A stretch of DNA of 64,000 nucleotides, taken from contig CM041535.1 in assembly GCA_023238725.1 (NCBI GenBank), forward strand, positions 20,827,230-20,891,229. The letters run 5' to 3'. The notes below the pieces were generated by a model. It did not search any database. It had not been told where the DNA came from and saw nothing but the letters and a program-made list of their open reading frames with translations. Positions 21,427 through 34,300 of the stretch are shown here, in pieces. The DNA comes from Scortum barcoo (lineage: Eukaryota > Chordata > Actinopteri > Centrarchiformes > Terapontidae). Position numbers and translations under genes: made by a program. Position 1 is the stretch's first letter. The number at the start of each line of letters is the position of its first letter.

Positions 21427-24400
21427 TTAGCTGGTTACCAGGCAACAGAGCCCAAAGAACCGCCTCTTCCTCTGTCGGACCAGTGGGTAGGGAGTCAGGT
21501 TCAGCAAACTGCTGTCATCTGGGCACAAGAACACAGGAAGACCACTGCCAGGTCAGCCATCTTTACTAGTTTTAGCTACGACACACAAAATCACTCTTCA
21601 TCCCAGTGACTGTGCTCTCAGGGGCTGAGGTGTGTGCGTAAGAGAGTGAGGACTTCTTTCTTACCTTGGTTCTTCAATGGTAAAGGCATTGTCTCCCTGA
21701 GTTTACTGAGAAGGTTCTTCATCTCCCTCATATCCCTGCAATTCCACAAATAAGGGGTTTTATGTAGCGTAATGATCGCAATCAACTCACATGTACAGAA
21801 AACAAACAATCATGCCCAACAGCTTTAGCAGACACTTACTGGCCTCATTTGCAGCAGCATCATCTACAGATACATCTTTAACGTTATCATCATGTACATT
21901 AAATGTATTATGGTCTAATTTCAGCACCTAATATAATAAAGCGCAGTATTCTCTGTGACTACGTAATGCCATCCCAGCATATGAAGTAAGTAGTGGTGGT
22001 TTGTAAACAGCCTACAGCAGTGTGACAAAATATTGAGATTTTATTTTGTAGTTTTATAAAATGTCCCAATTATCAAAGCAAGCACACACACTACATTACA
22101 TTACACTTTTGTCTATTACAGTAATTGCATATAGAGTATTGTAGGATAATGTAGGTTGGCATATCTCTTTGTAACACAAATATCTGTTGTCCTGTAAGAA
22201 AACAATGTCAACGAGGGATCTTCCTTAATGCTCTGTTATGCAGTTATATCTGAATGACCAACTATTACGTTATTAGTAAAATTGAAAGTGGGGACATTGA
22301 GGCATGATGCAATTTTTTTCCCATCCCATAAAGTCTGAATGTAATCCAACAGAAATACTCACTTGCCTACTTTAAATGTTTCCTAACATATGAGCTTTGT
22401 GCTTTTAACAAAGATGTACAATTATTCACACCATTCACATCCACAGAGAAGGACACAACACACATGCATGTCTACCTACTTTTCTATGTTTTCTATGTCG
22501 GTGGCCACCAGCCAGCAGAGCTGAGGACAGTCAGTGGGGGAGGAAGAGGTGTCCTCCAGGATGGGGATGTCCGAGCTCTCCTCGATCTTACTGTCGACCC
22601 CGAGAGGGCCACAGAAATCTTTACCTGAAGCACACAGAGAGCAGTCGGCCTTAAACATGAGCGCCACCACATGCATTAAAACAGAACAACAGGACAAAGA
22701 GCAGACCTAAAAATTACCCATTGGATCACAGGATAATTTCAGACTTCATTAAACAGGAACAAAAGTGCCGGTTTATATTTATAACAAACAAACAAACAAA
22801 GCATACTGGATATAAACTAGCACCCAGGCATACGCTCACACACACTCTCTATAGTGAAGTTCATTCAAAGCTTTGCCATGAAGCGTATTCATGTATTGAC
22901 CTTTCCTGTGGAGCTGCAGGGAGCCCAGCAAGCAGACAGATTTGAGCATCTCAGTGATGTACATCTCCAGACAGCACTGCAGCTGGATGAAGAGCCTACA
23001 GATCTCAGGGTGGATCTCCCCATCCTCTGGCCTGAAATGGCACAAAGTTGGAACACGGCAAGGTTACAGACAAGCTGGAACAAGGTGAAATCTGCATGCA
23101 AGGATGGACTTTATGAATACAAATGAATACTACAGCTCCATTCGCCTTTTTGTTACCCAGAAAGGGGGAAATAAAAAGATAATCTTGCTGTGTATTTGTA
23201 TGCAGTTTATTGATAGCTGCCTGATGAGTTTAGTCTTCATCAGTTCAGTTACTTGGTGTGTATGTGCTAACCCCAACACTAAGACTGGTAGCAGCTCCAA
23301 TCAAACAACAATGCTCAGCATTTAACTTACATACTGCATGCAGTGACATAACAAAGGCACCGACCCAATCTGGATAACTAGGAAAAAAGTAAAATAGTCA
23401 ACAATGTTATAGTAAATCTAAAAAAGGTCAAATTCAATTAAATTATACCACCCAGACTGACCCCTATTTTATGTTAATTACTTGATTAGTTGATGAGTTG
23501 TGTTTGTCTTGCATACAAAGGTCATTGTGGTTTGCGCTGCTGAAGCGTGAGGACAGCATGTGTGGTACGAATGATGGCTTACATGGGTAGATAATAAAAG
23601 AACAAGAATAGAAATTTACATCCAACATTTGTTGAATATTTTGAATTTCCTGCACGCGAACTTCCTCCGTGTCGCATCGTAAACAGCCAACTGCAAACCT
23701 TAAATGCCACTGACATGCTTTTTGTAATATCTTAACTTTTACCAAATGTAAAGAGTAGCCCTGGTAGCATTGAGAGTTTTGCCTGCTTGTGATGAATATG
23801 ATCAATAACCAGAACAATGTCTAATCTGCAATGACAAATCTTTAATAGCAGCAGCTAACGGGGGGTTTAAAACTGAAATATATTGTACACAGTATAGTAC
23901 AGTATACAGAAGTTTAGCAAACTTTAGCAAATGAAAACCATCAGATAAGAGATCAGCTGTGGAGTTTGGATAAATGATGAGTAAATAGGAGCAATCTGCT
24001 TCTTTCGACTTGATTCTGTTGCTTTATGTCAACAGCAGACAAGGTCAGACTTGGTACTGACTGCAAATGTTTGATTATTTTGTAGCTTCTTTAACTGTCT
24101 GAGAATATATAAATAAAATGCAGTGATAAAGTTCAAACATACAAAACTCACCCATGTGAGTATTTTTTATGTTTGAACTTACCCAGAGCTGATCACTAGC
24201 TTTTATGATACACCACAGTCGCCTCACAACCATATAAATCTGGTGTTCAAAGGGAAACTACAGCAGGTGATATTCAGTGGGTGTGATATCACATGGGAAA
24301 GTGACAGCGACGATAGGCGTGAAACCTGCACCTGGTAAGAACGTTTCTCACACGAATCATGCTGTCGCGTTCCCCTCATCCAACACAGAGCCTCTCCTTC

Positions 24401-26994
24401 CCGTCCTGGTTTTGTCACAGCGCTGCCTTCTGCAGAGCTGTTGCTAAAGCACAGCTGTCATCAACGCTATCCTGCTTATCAGCTTTCCTCTAGCACACCG
24501 GAGAGGCCCTGCTCACTCAGACCATTCAGACACACCGGCTTTATTTTATTAAAGGGGAATGACCTGTGCTGCCTAATTCAGGTCTCTGTGTCTCTAGTAG
24601 TGGAGATGAACATTCAAATGGCCTGGAGAGCTTTTAGAGAAAGAGGTTTAAAGTATGTGCTGGTGATGATCATGACAATGATTTTGATGCTGTTATCAGT
24701 GGGAGCAGAGTTCTGTCTAAAGCTGATGCTTTAGTCTCTATTTTATATAGCAGCAGCAGCAGGAGGAGGAAACTATAATGCATAGTACTCTTTGTCTGGG
24801 AGGGGCAGGTATAACTGTATATGGTGTTATAATTACGGACCATATATTGGAGAAAGAATAGTGCACAGCATAAATATACTGCACTGTTTCTCCAAAGATT
24901 AAAAACAGGATGTTATGAAATCCTTGTCATAAAAAAAACAACTGTTCAGTGGATGATGTGTGATTCAGGCCTCTGACAGGAAACACGCAGCAGATATGTT
25001 TACTGGCTAACCAGTATGAGTGTGTCAAGCACATGTGGTGCAAAGCCTCCATACATTACAGACAGTGAAGGATCTGCACTCTTAAAGGATAAGATATAGC
25101 AAGTGGATTAATTATTGAGCCAGGAAATAGGTCACAAGGCAGGAAATAGGTTACAAGTCAGAGCTCGTCTTTATGAAATATATGGCAGACTAATATTTAA
25201 TGAGCCTTCACAGGTTTCCAGTCATAAGGAGGAACATGGGCTTTGGCTATCCTGACGCTGTTATTCTTCCAACAGTGGCCCGGCTTTGGCAAGAGGCTAG
25301 CACTGCAGTTGTCCTCCAAATCTCTCTCACCGCTGGCCTCAGTCTGCCTGATTGTTATTTAAGTTAGTTCGAGGGTGCCAAGTCAGCTGGCATCTCAGCC
25401 TCACTGAGGACCTTCAAATCCCGAGCCTCCCTCTGCCCTTCTTCCACTGGCACACCAACGTGGACCAGGCTAGATGTTGTGTTCAATGGAGGGCGCAGGC
25501 CAAGTCAACAGACACGTCAGGCCTCTCAGCGTGGCTGTTTCTCCCTCCAACCTTCAACCAAAACGCCCGTCATGGACATGACCAGCAAAGGGTGCAGCAT
25601 CTTTAAATCAATCACTTTGCATTGGCCGTCATCGTTGTTTTGTAATTGGAAACGATTACACCTATTGTTGAAAGTACACAAACACACACACCACTCTCAC
25701 AATACATTAAAGGGGACAATGCAGAAGTCACTGGCTCCACATTATAGATATTATTATTTCAGATATTCGTCCTGGGAAGCATCCCACTTTATGCATTAAC
25801 ATTTCAGGCCCAGCTAATGGGAAGTGGTTACAGTATGCTGTTGTGATTGCTTCCTGGTAAAGCTGCCACGCTTGCAATTAGAGGCATCATGGTTTTTAAA
25901 AGCTGATCTCATGTTCTGCCCTCCAAAAAAAAAAATAAATAAAAAAAACCTCTCCCCACTCCTCTCCAAGCGCACTAGTTTCGCACTAATGGAGCAGACA
26001 CTTGGGTGATTTCTTTGAAGCGTGAGAGAGGAGCAGGCTTAAGCGTGATGTGTGCCTAAAAACGGGAACGCTTATGCAAATCAAAGATGTGCTTTGGGAA
26101 AATTAGACAACTTTTTTTCTTGGTGCGGTGAGCTCTTTGCGCACAACTCACCCGGATATCAGGGAGAGGCTGTGGTGCGCCGCTCTCGCCATTTCGCAGC
26201 CTTTAGTCCGGGTCTTCAGCATTTCGGCCCGTAAGGAGGGACAGTCCACGGTGATCTCGCCGATGGAGATGACCAGCTCACGGTACAGAGCCACAAGTGT
26301 GTTGAACTCCTGGACGATCTGCGTTTGCACAGTAAGGGCACAAAGTCAAACACACACACACAAAGAAGTTATTCAGAGCAAAAAATGGCAGCCAACAACT
26401 TTTGCTCCGGTCACTGCAGCAGAAGGGTTTTTAACACTTGGCCCGCATGTTGACACGGCCGAGAAGGAAATGCTGAGCAGCAATATATCCTCTCTATTCC
26501 TCTCTCTCTGTTTTTGTTCCACACTGGGGACAGATAACGTGCCGGTGCAGGTGCAGGAGAAGCAGAAGAAGCACTTCCAAAAGAAAATGCAACCTTGCAC
26601 AAATGCGGTCACAGAAGCCCATTGATCTCTGAGAGAAACATGTGATTAAGCAACAAAAAAAAGTGAAGCGTTTCTGTTAATGTAGTGCGCAGAAAGTCGG
26701 AGTGCCTCATGCATGAATTGATTTTTTTTCTTTTTTTTTTTTGCGGGGGATGGCATCAAATATCTCAATCATTTCGTGCAACTCCGTCCTGCTGCACTCC
26801 TCCTGTGTGCGAACAACGCGGCTCAATGACGCTCAGCCTTGTTCAGCCTCTGTGTGTATGTGTGTGTGTGTAAGGAGTGAACACACACACACACACACAC
26901 ACACACCATCATCATCATCCCCGCCAGCATCTGTCAAAACACACAAGCAACCTTTTTTTTGCGCCGCGATGGCGAGCAGAACCTCCGCGGATAA

Positions 26995-27028
<34 letters not shown>

Positions 27029-27507
27029 CATCACAAAAAAAAAAAAAATCACCTGCAGCTTCCCACACTCCGAATGCAAATCACACAGTCGATCTGCACG
27101 CCGAGATGATCTGTTTGGCTTCGCTGCCGACAAAAGCGATGCAAATGCACGCAGCTATTTTTAGGCTTTATTTATTTATTTATTTATTTATTTATTTTTC
27201 TTTTGCAGCTATTAACAGCTGTCGCCTGAGCATCCTGCATGCACGGGATGATGCTCGATGATGGTCCTAGAACAAAGAAAAGCTTGGCGATGATGCATGC
27301 ACACACACACACACACACACATTCAGCAGAGGCACCGTGCGGGTGTCGCAGACCTACCATCCTGCAGTCGGCCACGGCGCGCTGGGCTCTGCGGGTGCTC
27401 TCGGTGCTCTCCCTCCTCTGCGACTCTCGGTGAGGAGGCTTGCCGATCTGGAAGATGTTCCCGGCGGATCTGGGGCGGTTTTTGCGCCCATTCGATGCAG
27501 AACTCAT
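21427..27507 (-). CDS. rgs7bp: Regulator of G-protein signalling 7-binding protein (R7BP), complete
   Basis: R7BP is the palmitoylated anchor that holds R7-family RGS/Gbeta5 complexes at neuronal membranes, where they speed Gi/o deactivation. Six coding exons on the minus strand, in transcript order: 27358-27507, 26152-26318, 22901-23031, 22480-22624, 21665-21735 and 21427-21518. They total 756 bases, 251 aa plus stop, against about 257 aa in human. All junction phases agree with GT-AG sites. The start MSSASNGRKNRP matches the mammalian N terminus. Exon 2 has QEFNTLVALYRELVISIGE and exon 3 has the helical PEDGEIHPEICRLFIQLQCC. Exon 5 holds DMREMKNLLSKLRETMPLPL. The C terminus has a polybasic RQRKRR at 236-241 followed by FFGLCC, whose cysteines 246-247 are the known palmitoylation site. 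Membrane and nuclear shuttling signals are therefore intact. Introns 1 and 2 (1.0 and 3.1 kb) hold most of the gene span. Confidence 0.96.
23032..26151 (-). other. rgs7bp: rgs7bp intron 2
   Basis: This 3.1 kb intron shows no nested gene. A near-perfect 17-base tandem repeat (CAGGAAATAGGTYACAAG) lies near 25130-25160. The open frames present have no recognisable domains. Confidence 0.6.
26878..27330. repeat. Cluster of CA and TTTA microsatellites in rgs7bp intron 1
   Basis: Three CA tracts lie at about 26879-26906, 26996-27026 and 27297-27321. A (TTTA)n tract lies at 27166-27197. All fall within 0.5 kb of the first coding exon of rgs7bp, in intron 1. Poly-His or poly-Thr frames here are repeat artefacts. 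Confidence 0.92.
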
Positions 27508-28560
27508 GCATACACATCCACTAAGAAAACAGCCCTAATGCGGAACGCTCCCGTCTTATTTACCTCCACCCCCCCCCCCTCCCAAATAAAAAAACAAAAC
27601 AAACAAAAACAAAAAAAACTCCACCACTTTCTCTTTCCTTTTCTCTCTCTCTCGTCTTCCTGCCTCCCTCGCCTCCTCCTCCTCCTCCTCCTCCCCCTGC
27701 GCCTCCTCGCCGTTCACCTTATCCTCTCTCCTTCCCCTGCTTTGCGCTCGGTTCACCTACCTTCGGCCGGGCTGAGCCTCGGTTGCTGCGGCCTGCTCCG
27801 TCCGTCCGTCCGTCCTCTCCCTCCCCCTTTTCTAGTGCGGGAGGAGACGGAGCGCCTGTTTTCCCAGACGAGCCTCGGAGCGCAGGACGAGTGCCGGATG
27901 AGCGCCCGCGTCTCCTCTCCGCATTGCCTCCTCCTCTGCTGCTGCTGCTGCGGCGGCGGGGCGCAAGTCACCTTCACTCCAAACGGTGCCAACAACAGTG
28001 GCTCTCTCTCTCTCACACACACACCCCCCAAAAAGAGAAAGAAATAAAAAAAAAGAAGAAAAAGCTCAGAGTCCAGCTAGCTGAGGTGTCTTCTCCTCTG
28101 ACGCACCGATGTCGGGAGGAGACGGCGGCGGCGGGCGCAGCAGTCACGGAGACGCTCCAGATGCAACCATTTCTTGTGATTGCGCGTTTCCATTAAGCAC
28201 CGACGAGCAAAGGCGATAACGATCTCTCCTTCTCTCGGCTGCAAAAAAAAAAAAAAAAAAAACTCCTCGCAGAGAGAGACGAGGGAGAGAGAGAAATCAC
28301 GCAGACGTCCCCGATGACGGTTTTTTTTTCTCTCTTCCGCGCTGGAGAGGAAATCTAAACCGTGCAACAAGATGTTTAAAAAAAGAAAAGAAAAGAAAAA
28401 GCCCCCCCCCCTCTCAAAAAAAAAAAAACTTAATTCCTGGTTTTGGACTTGGTCTCCTTCGAGTGCTCGCAGCTCGTCGGGCGGGCCCGTCTCTAACCTT
28501 GGAGAGGCAGGAGGAGACGAGCAGTTGCTACAGGCCTGACGTGGCTCTGTGGCTGGCAAC
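27508..28560 (-). promoter_or_regulatory. rgs7bp: rgs7bp 5' UTR and promoter region, CpG- and pyrimidine-rich
   Basis: The 1 kb upstream of the rgs7bp start codon is GC-rich with many CpGs between about 27700 and 28170. It alternates with pyrimidine tracts such as repeated CTC near 27670-27700, CCGTC repeats near 27800 and A-runs at 28240-28262 and 28418-28430. No clear TATA box was seen. This fits a CpG-island promoter of a neural gene. The transcription start cannot be placed from sequence alone. Confidence 0.6.
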
Positions 28561-31090
28561 ACTGCGCACCCAAAGGACGGGAATACTAATAGGCGCCCAT
28601 CAAGTCAGACCTCCGCCCTGAGCCGCATGTGAGCTCCTGAACGTGTCAGATCCAGGCTGCTGGCCACTTTGCCTCCACGCAGTTAAAAATAAAAAAAATA
28701 ATAAAATAAAAAGTGCAATAAAAAAATGAATCCAATATTCCTGCTGGGTCAGTTTAAACTTCACTGTTGGACGCCACAGTTTAGATGCATGATATTTTTA
28801 CACACCCACTCTATGGCAGAGTTATAACAGAATTGTATGCAGGCCCATTTTAAGTGTATTTAATGGCTGTTTCTGATATTATTACAGTTCACAGTGACCT
28901 AAAGATGATTCGAGGTTCTTTAAGTTGGAAGTGTTTTGGGTACAGGTGCAGCAGGTTTGAAATCTCATGTTGTTCTGTAGCTGTACTAACTCTTTCTTTA
29001 CTAAAGGGAATATCTAAAGTTTTTGGCAGAACAATTGGAAATGAGATGGGTCGATAAATAAATATATAAACATAAAAAAAGTTCATGCAGATTGGAAGTA
29101 AGCTGCTTTCATGCGCACATTCACCAGTGGGGCACCCAGGAGAATACACACTATATGTAGGAGTATGAAAATGATATAAATGTGCCAGTTTTTTATTTGT
29201 TGTCCATTCAAATGTCATCCAGCGTTCCCAAATCTTTTTAGTTTGCTTCTGTAAATGTGCCTGAACCCACTGGCAGCTTTCAGCACTGACTATATGCCCG
29301 TCTTCACTTGCTTTTCACAACCACAAAGAGGAAACTATGTGGTGCATATAGTGAATAAATTAGGAGTCCATTTTAGTATGTGTATGGTGAGTGCTCTTTC
29401 TAAACCTACATTACTATTTAATTGTGAATGCAAAGGAAGACTTTCGAAATCCATCTATGTAAGTGAACCCATAGACACACAAACCGAGCGGACGGACCTA
29501 AAGTGTCGTTTTATGTCTATTTAAATATAACAGATCCTCTCCTGTCTCCTGGCTTCTTCTGCAATGACAAGCCAGTTAATTCTTCCTAGATGGGCTTTTA
29601 CAGCTAAATGTGCATGCCACTTTAATAAATAAACACATTAAACGTGGCCATGAGTTTAGCAATTTTATATACGACTGCCTTCCTGAGCTGCCAGCTGGAC
29701 GTCCTTCCCCGTGACCTCTCTAGGCTCTTCCCGCTGGGGCCTCGCACCTCTCATAATGGAAAGACAGACTCCCCCATCCAGGAGTAACCAGAGCCTTTTC
29801 CTTTCCACAGAGAGAGAGCCCAGACACATAATCTCGGACTGTCTCACTTCCTGCACTAGTACTGAGTACTTCCTAACCACAGAGGTGACACTTTACTTGA
29901 TGTCCCACATGACAGTTTTCAAAGCCAGAGGTCATTCATCCACGGCCCAAGACTTTATACACCACACCACTTCATCTAACTTGAAAATATGACAAAAACA
30001 CTATATATTATTGCTCATTTACAAATGATTTGATAATATCTAGTTAAAAAATAATCATAAATGACAAAATGTATTATAAACTATTCATGTCATGTAATTT
30101 AGCAATATTTTACAAATGTATAATAATGTGTAAATTAGTTCCTCATTAACTAATGGCATATGCATATATAAATATGATTTATCAACATTTATGATGTGTT
30201 ACTGACAAAAGTATATGATAATGATTTGTTTATATGAAGTTGATCATCATTAATAAATGACTTACAGTTGATTGTTGTTGTAAAGTTAAACCAAATGGAG
30301 AACAATATGTGCTGAGCTCACAAAGAGATTCAAAGCCCACCACACACTTCACGCCAATGCAAGTGGAAAGTGAAAGTGCAGTCCTTAAAAAAAGCACAAA
30401 TTGGAGAATGTTTGGTATCCCAACCTAAAAATGCAAAGTGTATCGCGAATAAAGTCATTTATTTGGCTGTAACACATGATTTCATGAACAAAATAAATGG
30501 AAATCCCTTAAAAATCTACAAATTCATTTTGAAGCCACATTTACATACCTGTATGTATGTGTTTTTGCTATAAAATACAGTATCCCTCCAGGGGGTTCTT
30601 GAGAACAAAGAAACACAAAATCCCTCCTCGCTGAAAAAAACAGCAAATAAAAACATTGAGCAAGACATACTATAATGCAAGTGCCAATTAAAAAGGTTTT
30701 AGTGGCCAGGATATGGTGTATGGTGGTAAACCACTACAGAGAGGTTCATAAAACCACAAACAAATGGTCTCAACCCATACCAAAGAGTAAATCTTTATCT
30801 AAATTAAATTTTAAGAGGACGCATGAACATAAAAATCCACCCGAAAAGTGCTCACTCGTGTTATTTGTTTGTCTTTTAGAGTTATTGTGGTTTAGTCATT
30901 CCTCTTATTTAACTATTTGCATTACAGTATCATCATTTTATGCCCTGGGAGATGTTGTATTAACTCCCCTCCATACAGGAGTTGTGTTACATGTTGTGTA
31001 ACCCGCATTACATGTGCATCGTGCGGAGACAGAGAACAGAAAACAATGGATTCCCAAACATCCCCCTACACCATTTCCCCATTTCAATCA
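28561..31090. other. Intergenic region between rgs7bp and rnf180
   Basis: No gene was recognised. The segment 29990-30290 is very AT-rich and may be a decayed transposon. A GC-richer stretch at 29650-29910 is open in both orientations but resembles no protein I know. The rest is unremarkable. Confidence 0.55.
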
Positions 31091-31096
31091 TTTATT
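31091..31096 (-). promoter_or_regulatory. rnf180: Candidate rnf180 polyadenylation signal
   Basis: AATAAA on the minus strand (TTTATT on plus) lies 242 bases after the rnf180 stop codon. No other hexamer in the short stretch between them was noted. Confidence 0.5.
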
Positions 31097-31337
31097 AATG
31101 AGAGACAACAAGCTGGCACACTGTTGTTTTCCCTCCACCACGCCATCCCACCTGCTTGAAATTCACTCATTGTCTTCTCATTAAACCCTACAGCTCGGTT
31201 TTCCCCTTTCCCCTATATATATGTATGTACGTGCCTGCCCTCCGCTTCATCTTTAATTCCTCACTTTACCCTCATCCTTCAGTATCTTCAACCTTTCCTC
31301 TCTCTCTGTGTTGCTCCACCATCGTTGCCATGCACCG

Positions 31338-34300
31338 TCAAAAGGAAGGGAAGAAGAGGTAGCAAAGGAAGCAGAATATGAAGAAGCCGATAACCCAGTT
31401 GACTGAGTAGATGTAGATGATGACCATGTCCATGTCGAAGCGCCAGCCTCGGGAGTCGTCCTCAAAGTCCAGGGCGTCCAGACGGTAGCCTCCTCCATGG
31501 GGGAACTGGCGTCTCGCAATGGGACTGGACTGCCTCTGGAAACCTGGTTTGGGTCACAGATGACAAACGATAATGGTTTCTATTAATGTGACAAAATCTA
31601 TTAAAACTGGCTGTAAAATACTTTTATAGTAGCGTGTATTGATAGTCGGTTCCTATGGATTCGATTTTAATTTTTCATTGTGGAAAAAAAGCACTGAAAT
31701 GTGAGAAATGTAATGAAATGAATGGGATTCAGTGACATAAAGATATATATAATTATAAAACACATAGTAAACACATATTGCACATGTTTTTTAGGGGTCG
31801 TTTTGATTTCTTTAGACTTAATATCTTAAAATCTGACTGTTTTTGGACTACAATTGAATAAATTACAGTGTAAACATTTAGTTTATATAGTTGGAAGACA
31901 ACATTATAGAAAATACAACTGAATAACTAAGTACATCCATCCATGTGCGCACTTATATTCCAAACAAGCCATTTTTTTGCCAACACATTGCTTTATACAT
32001 CTCCACGCTGTGCTGCTGCATTCCTCGAAGGTGTGAAGCTCAGGTGAAGTAAAGCGAACAGAGTCATATTTTGCTGCCATATTAGATTTCAGATCTTGCA
32101 TTACTTTAATTAGCAGTACAATATCAGTATTTGTACTTAGATTTAAAAAAATAATTTTGCAAGATGGTACATCACAGTTTGGCCTTAGGATATTCTCTAA
32201 GAATGCTGTGAATTATAAGAAAGTGTATGTATGGATGGGAAAGGCAGCAAATTCGTATTCTGGATGCTATAAAGATGAAGCAGTGTGTTTAATATCCCAT
32301 TTACGCATTGAGATACTTTTAGGGATAAATAGGGGGCAGGTATACTTGTGTTAACAGTGTGAGGAGGAGTTACTTATTTTGCCAGATCCGATTGATTGAT
32401 ACTGAACAGAGAGTGTGTGAAAATGAAAAACTTGCCTCCAAAGATGCGGAAGAGTTTCCGGCAGCTTGGGAGAGGCCACTTTGCACAACTCGCTTTCTGG
32501 AAGTTCTGTTTCCGGGAAAGGTATTCCTTTGGGAAGAATGTCCTTGCTGTTTGGTTTAGCTCTGTAGGAAAGACAACAAGACAAGCTTAATATTATCAAA
32601 AGTGAATGCCTCATTCGCGCCTAAACATCTTCATAGCCTGGATAGATTATGTTTGATTTATTCAGTGCATTCAAAAATGCAGATTCCCTCATTTTCTCCT
32701 TGCTCTGTTTCCGTGTGACCTTGGCTTTGGTAATCAACACAAGAATCTAATCTACAATCCTTGTCACCTAATCACTCACAAGAGCCCTTAGTGTGTCTGC
32801 AGTCCTCATAACCACGGCCACTCTCCCTTTTTATGGCCACAGCAGTGTCCCTGCCGCTCACTGTCTCCTACATACATCTCGAAGTAGGCCAAAGCGAATC
32901 ACAGAACTTCATTACTTATTCATAGCTTTGTCCAAATCAGACTGCGTCCTACGTAATCAGCGAGCAGTCATCATTGAGCTTATATAAAGCATGCATGTCA
33001 CCATACGGCATTATGTGGATTGATATTACAATACGTTGTGGTGTAAAGTCATTACATGTAATATTAGCATTTCATCTGCTACCCTTGTTAAAAAAAACAT
33101 CTGTTTTCGTCTTGTCGCGATGCATTTTCCGACCGTAATGAAAGCTACTTTTTATTTCCATCGGAAAGCTCGAAATAAAAGTGTTCAGGTTGTGTTTGAT
33201 TTTGTCTTCTCGGGTCTGGGTGACTCATCTGGTCGAGGCTGAACTAAAGGTCTACTCTGTTCCCTGTGGGACATCTGCAGCTGGGCCATCTGAACAATCT
33301 GCAGCTTGGATATCATCTGTGCAGCCGCCAAAAGATGTAAGAATGCACAGAGAGCTGCAAATATGTATGAAATCCTTTGTCTGTACACATGTACTGTTGC
33401 AATGTACTGTCACAAATTATTTTAATTTTAAACTACACATTTTATTTTAAACTATTTTAATCTATCTTGCATTATTCAATCTTTGCTGAGTAGATTCTGA
33501 AGTGGAGGTGATGTGTATTGTACAGTAAATGTTTTCTGCCCATTAGCTCACCCTTCTGGAAGAAGACATGTGTGATGATTGTTCTGCAGAGGGGGCAGGG
33601 GGTGTTGGTGGGGCTGTTCTTAGCCAGTGTCCTCAGACAGGGTTCACAGAAGATGTGGCTGCAGGGGTGGCACATGTAGGGGCTGAAGTATACATCCAAA
33701 CACACGGCGCAGATGAAACCCTCCCTGTCCCTGGCGCTCACATCCTCCTCATCCTCGCTGCTGCTGCTGCTGGATGGGTTTCCTGTCGAACTCTGGGAAA
33801 GGAGGAGAGGAAAAAAAACACTTTTAAAACAATGGAGGCTCAAATGGATTGTGAAGGGTTAATAGACATATCAGCACTCATATGCATATCTTTTCTTCTA
33901 GGACCCCCTCCTGATAAATATTCATGTTTGTACACATGCATTTCATGCATTTGAAAGCCTTTGCATAAGGAATGTAGTTCTGGTATGTGTTGGTTTTTGT
34001 GTTTTGGAATCAGATTAGAGCCAAAATAGGCAATTCTGATATATTTAAAATGAAAAAGAGGTGACACTTCCAGCATTTCTGGGCCTACTCATTTCTTCTG
34101 TCTCTAAAATCTAAAATCAAGGCAAACTCATTTCTGCATATATGTACATGACATGAGCTTCTCAGGCAGATTAAAAACTGACTGTCTTTTTCTGCGTCGT
34201 GTAAAAGAATAAAGGAGTACAATCCAGAGATCTGCTTCTGAGCATACATTATCACCACAAGATGTCATCGCACCTGCTGGCCATAAATATAAGTGAAAAT

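Noticed and set aside
26878..27026. Regularly spaced short repeats that could suggest an array such as CRISPR.
   Set aside because: They are CA microsatellites in eukaryotic DNA with no unique spacers or palindromic repeats.
27337..28047. 236-codon plus-strand frame across rgs7bp exon 1 and its 5' region.
   Set aside because: It overlaps the coding exon in antisense and then runs through CT-rich and CpG-rich promoter DNA, giving low-complexity Leu/Pro/Ser sequence.
33185..33388. Minus-strand frame with a hydrophobic start (YIFAALCAFLHLLAAA) between the RING exon and the next rnf180 exon.
   Set aside because: The RING exon joins directly in phase to 32436-32561 (KELNQTARTFFPKEYL), as in human RNF180, so this segment is intronic. 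No splice phase supports it.
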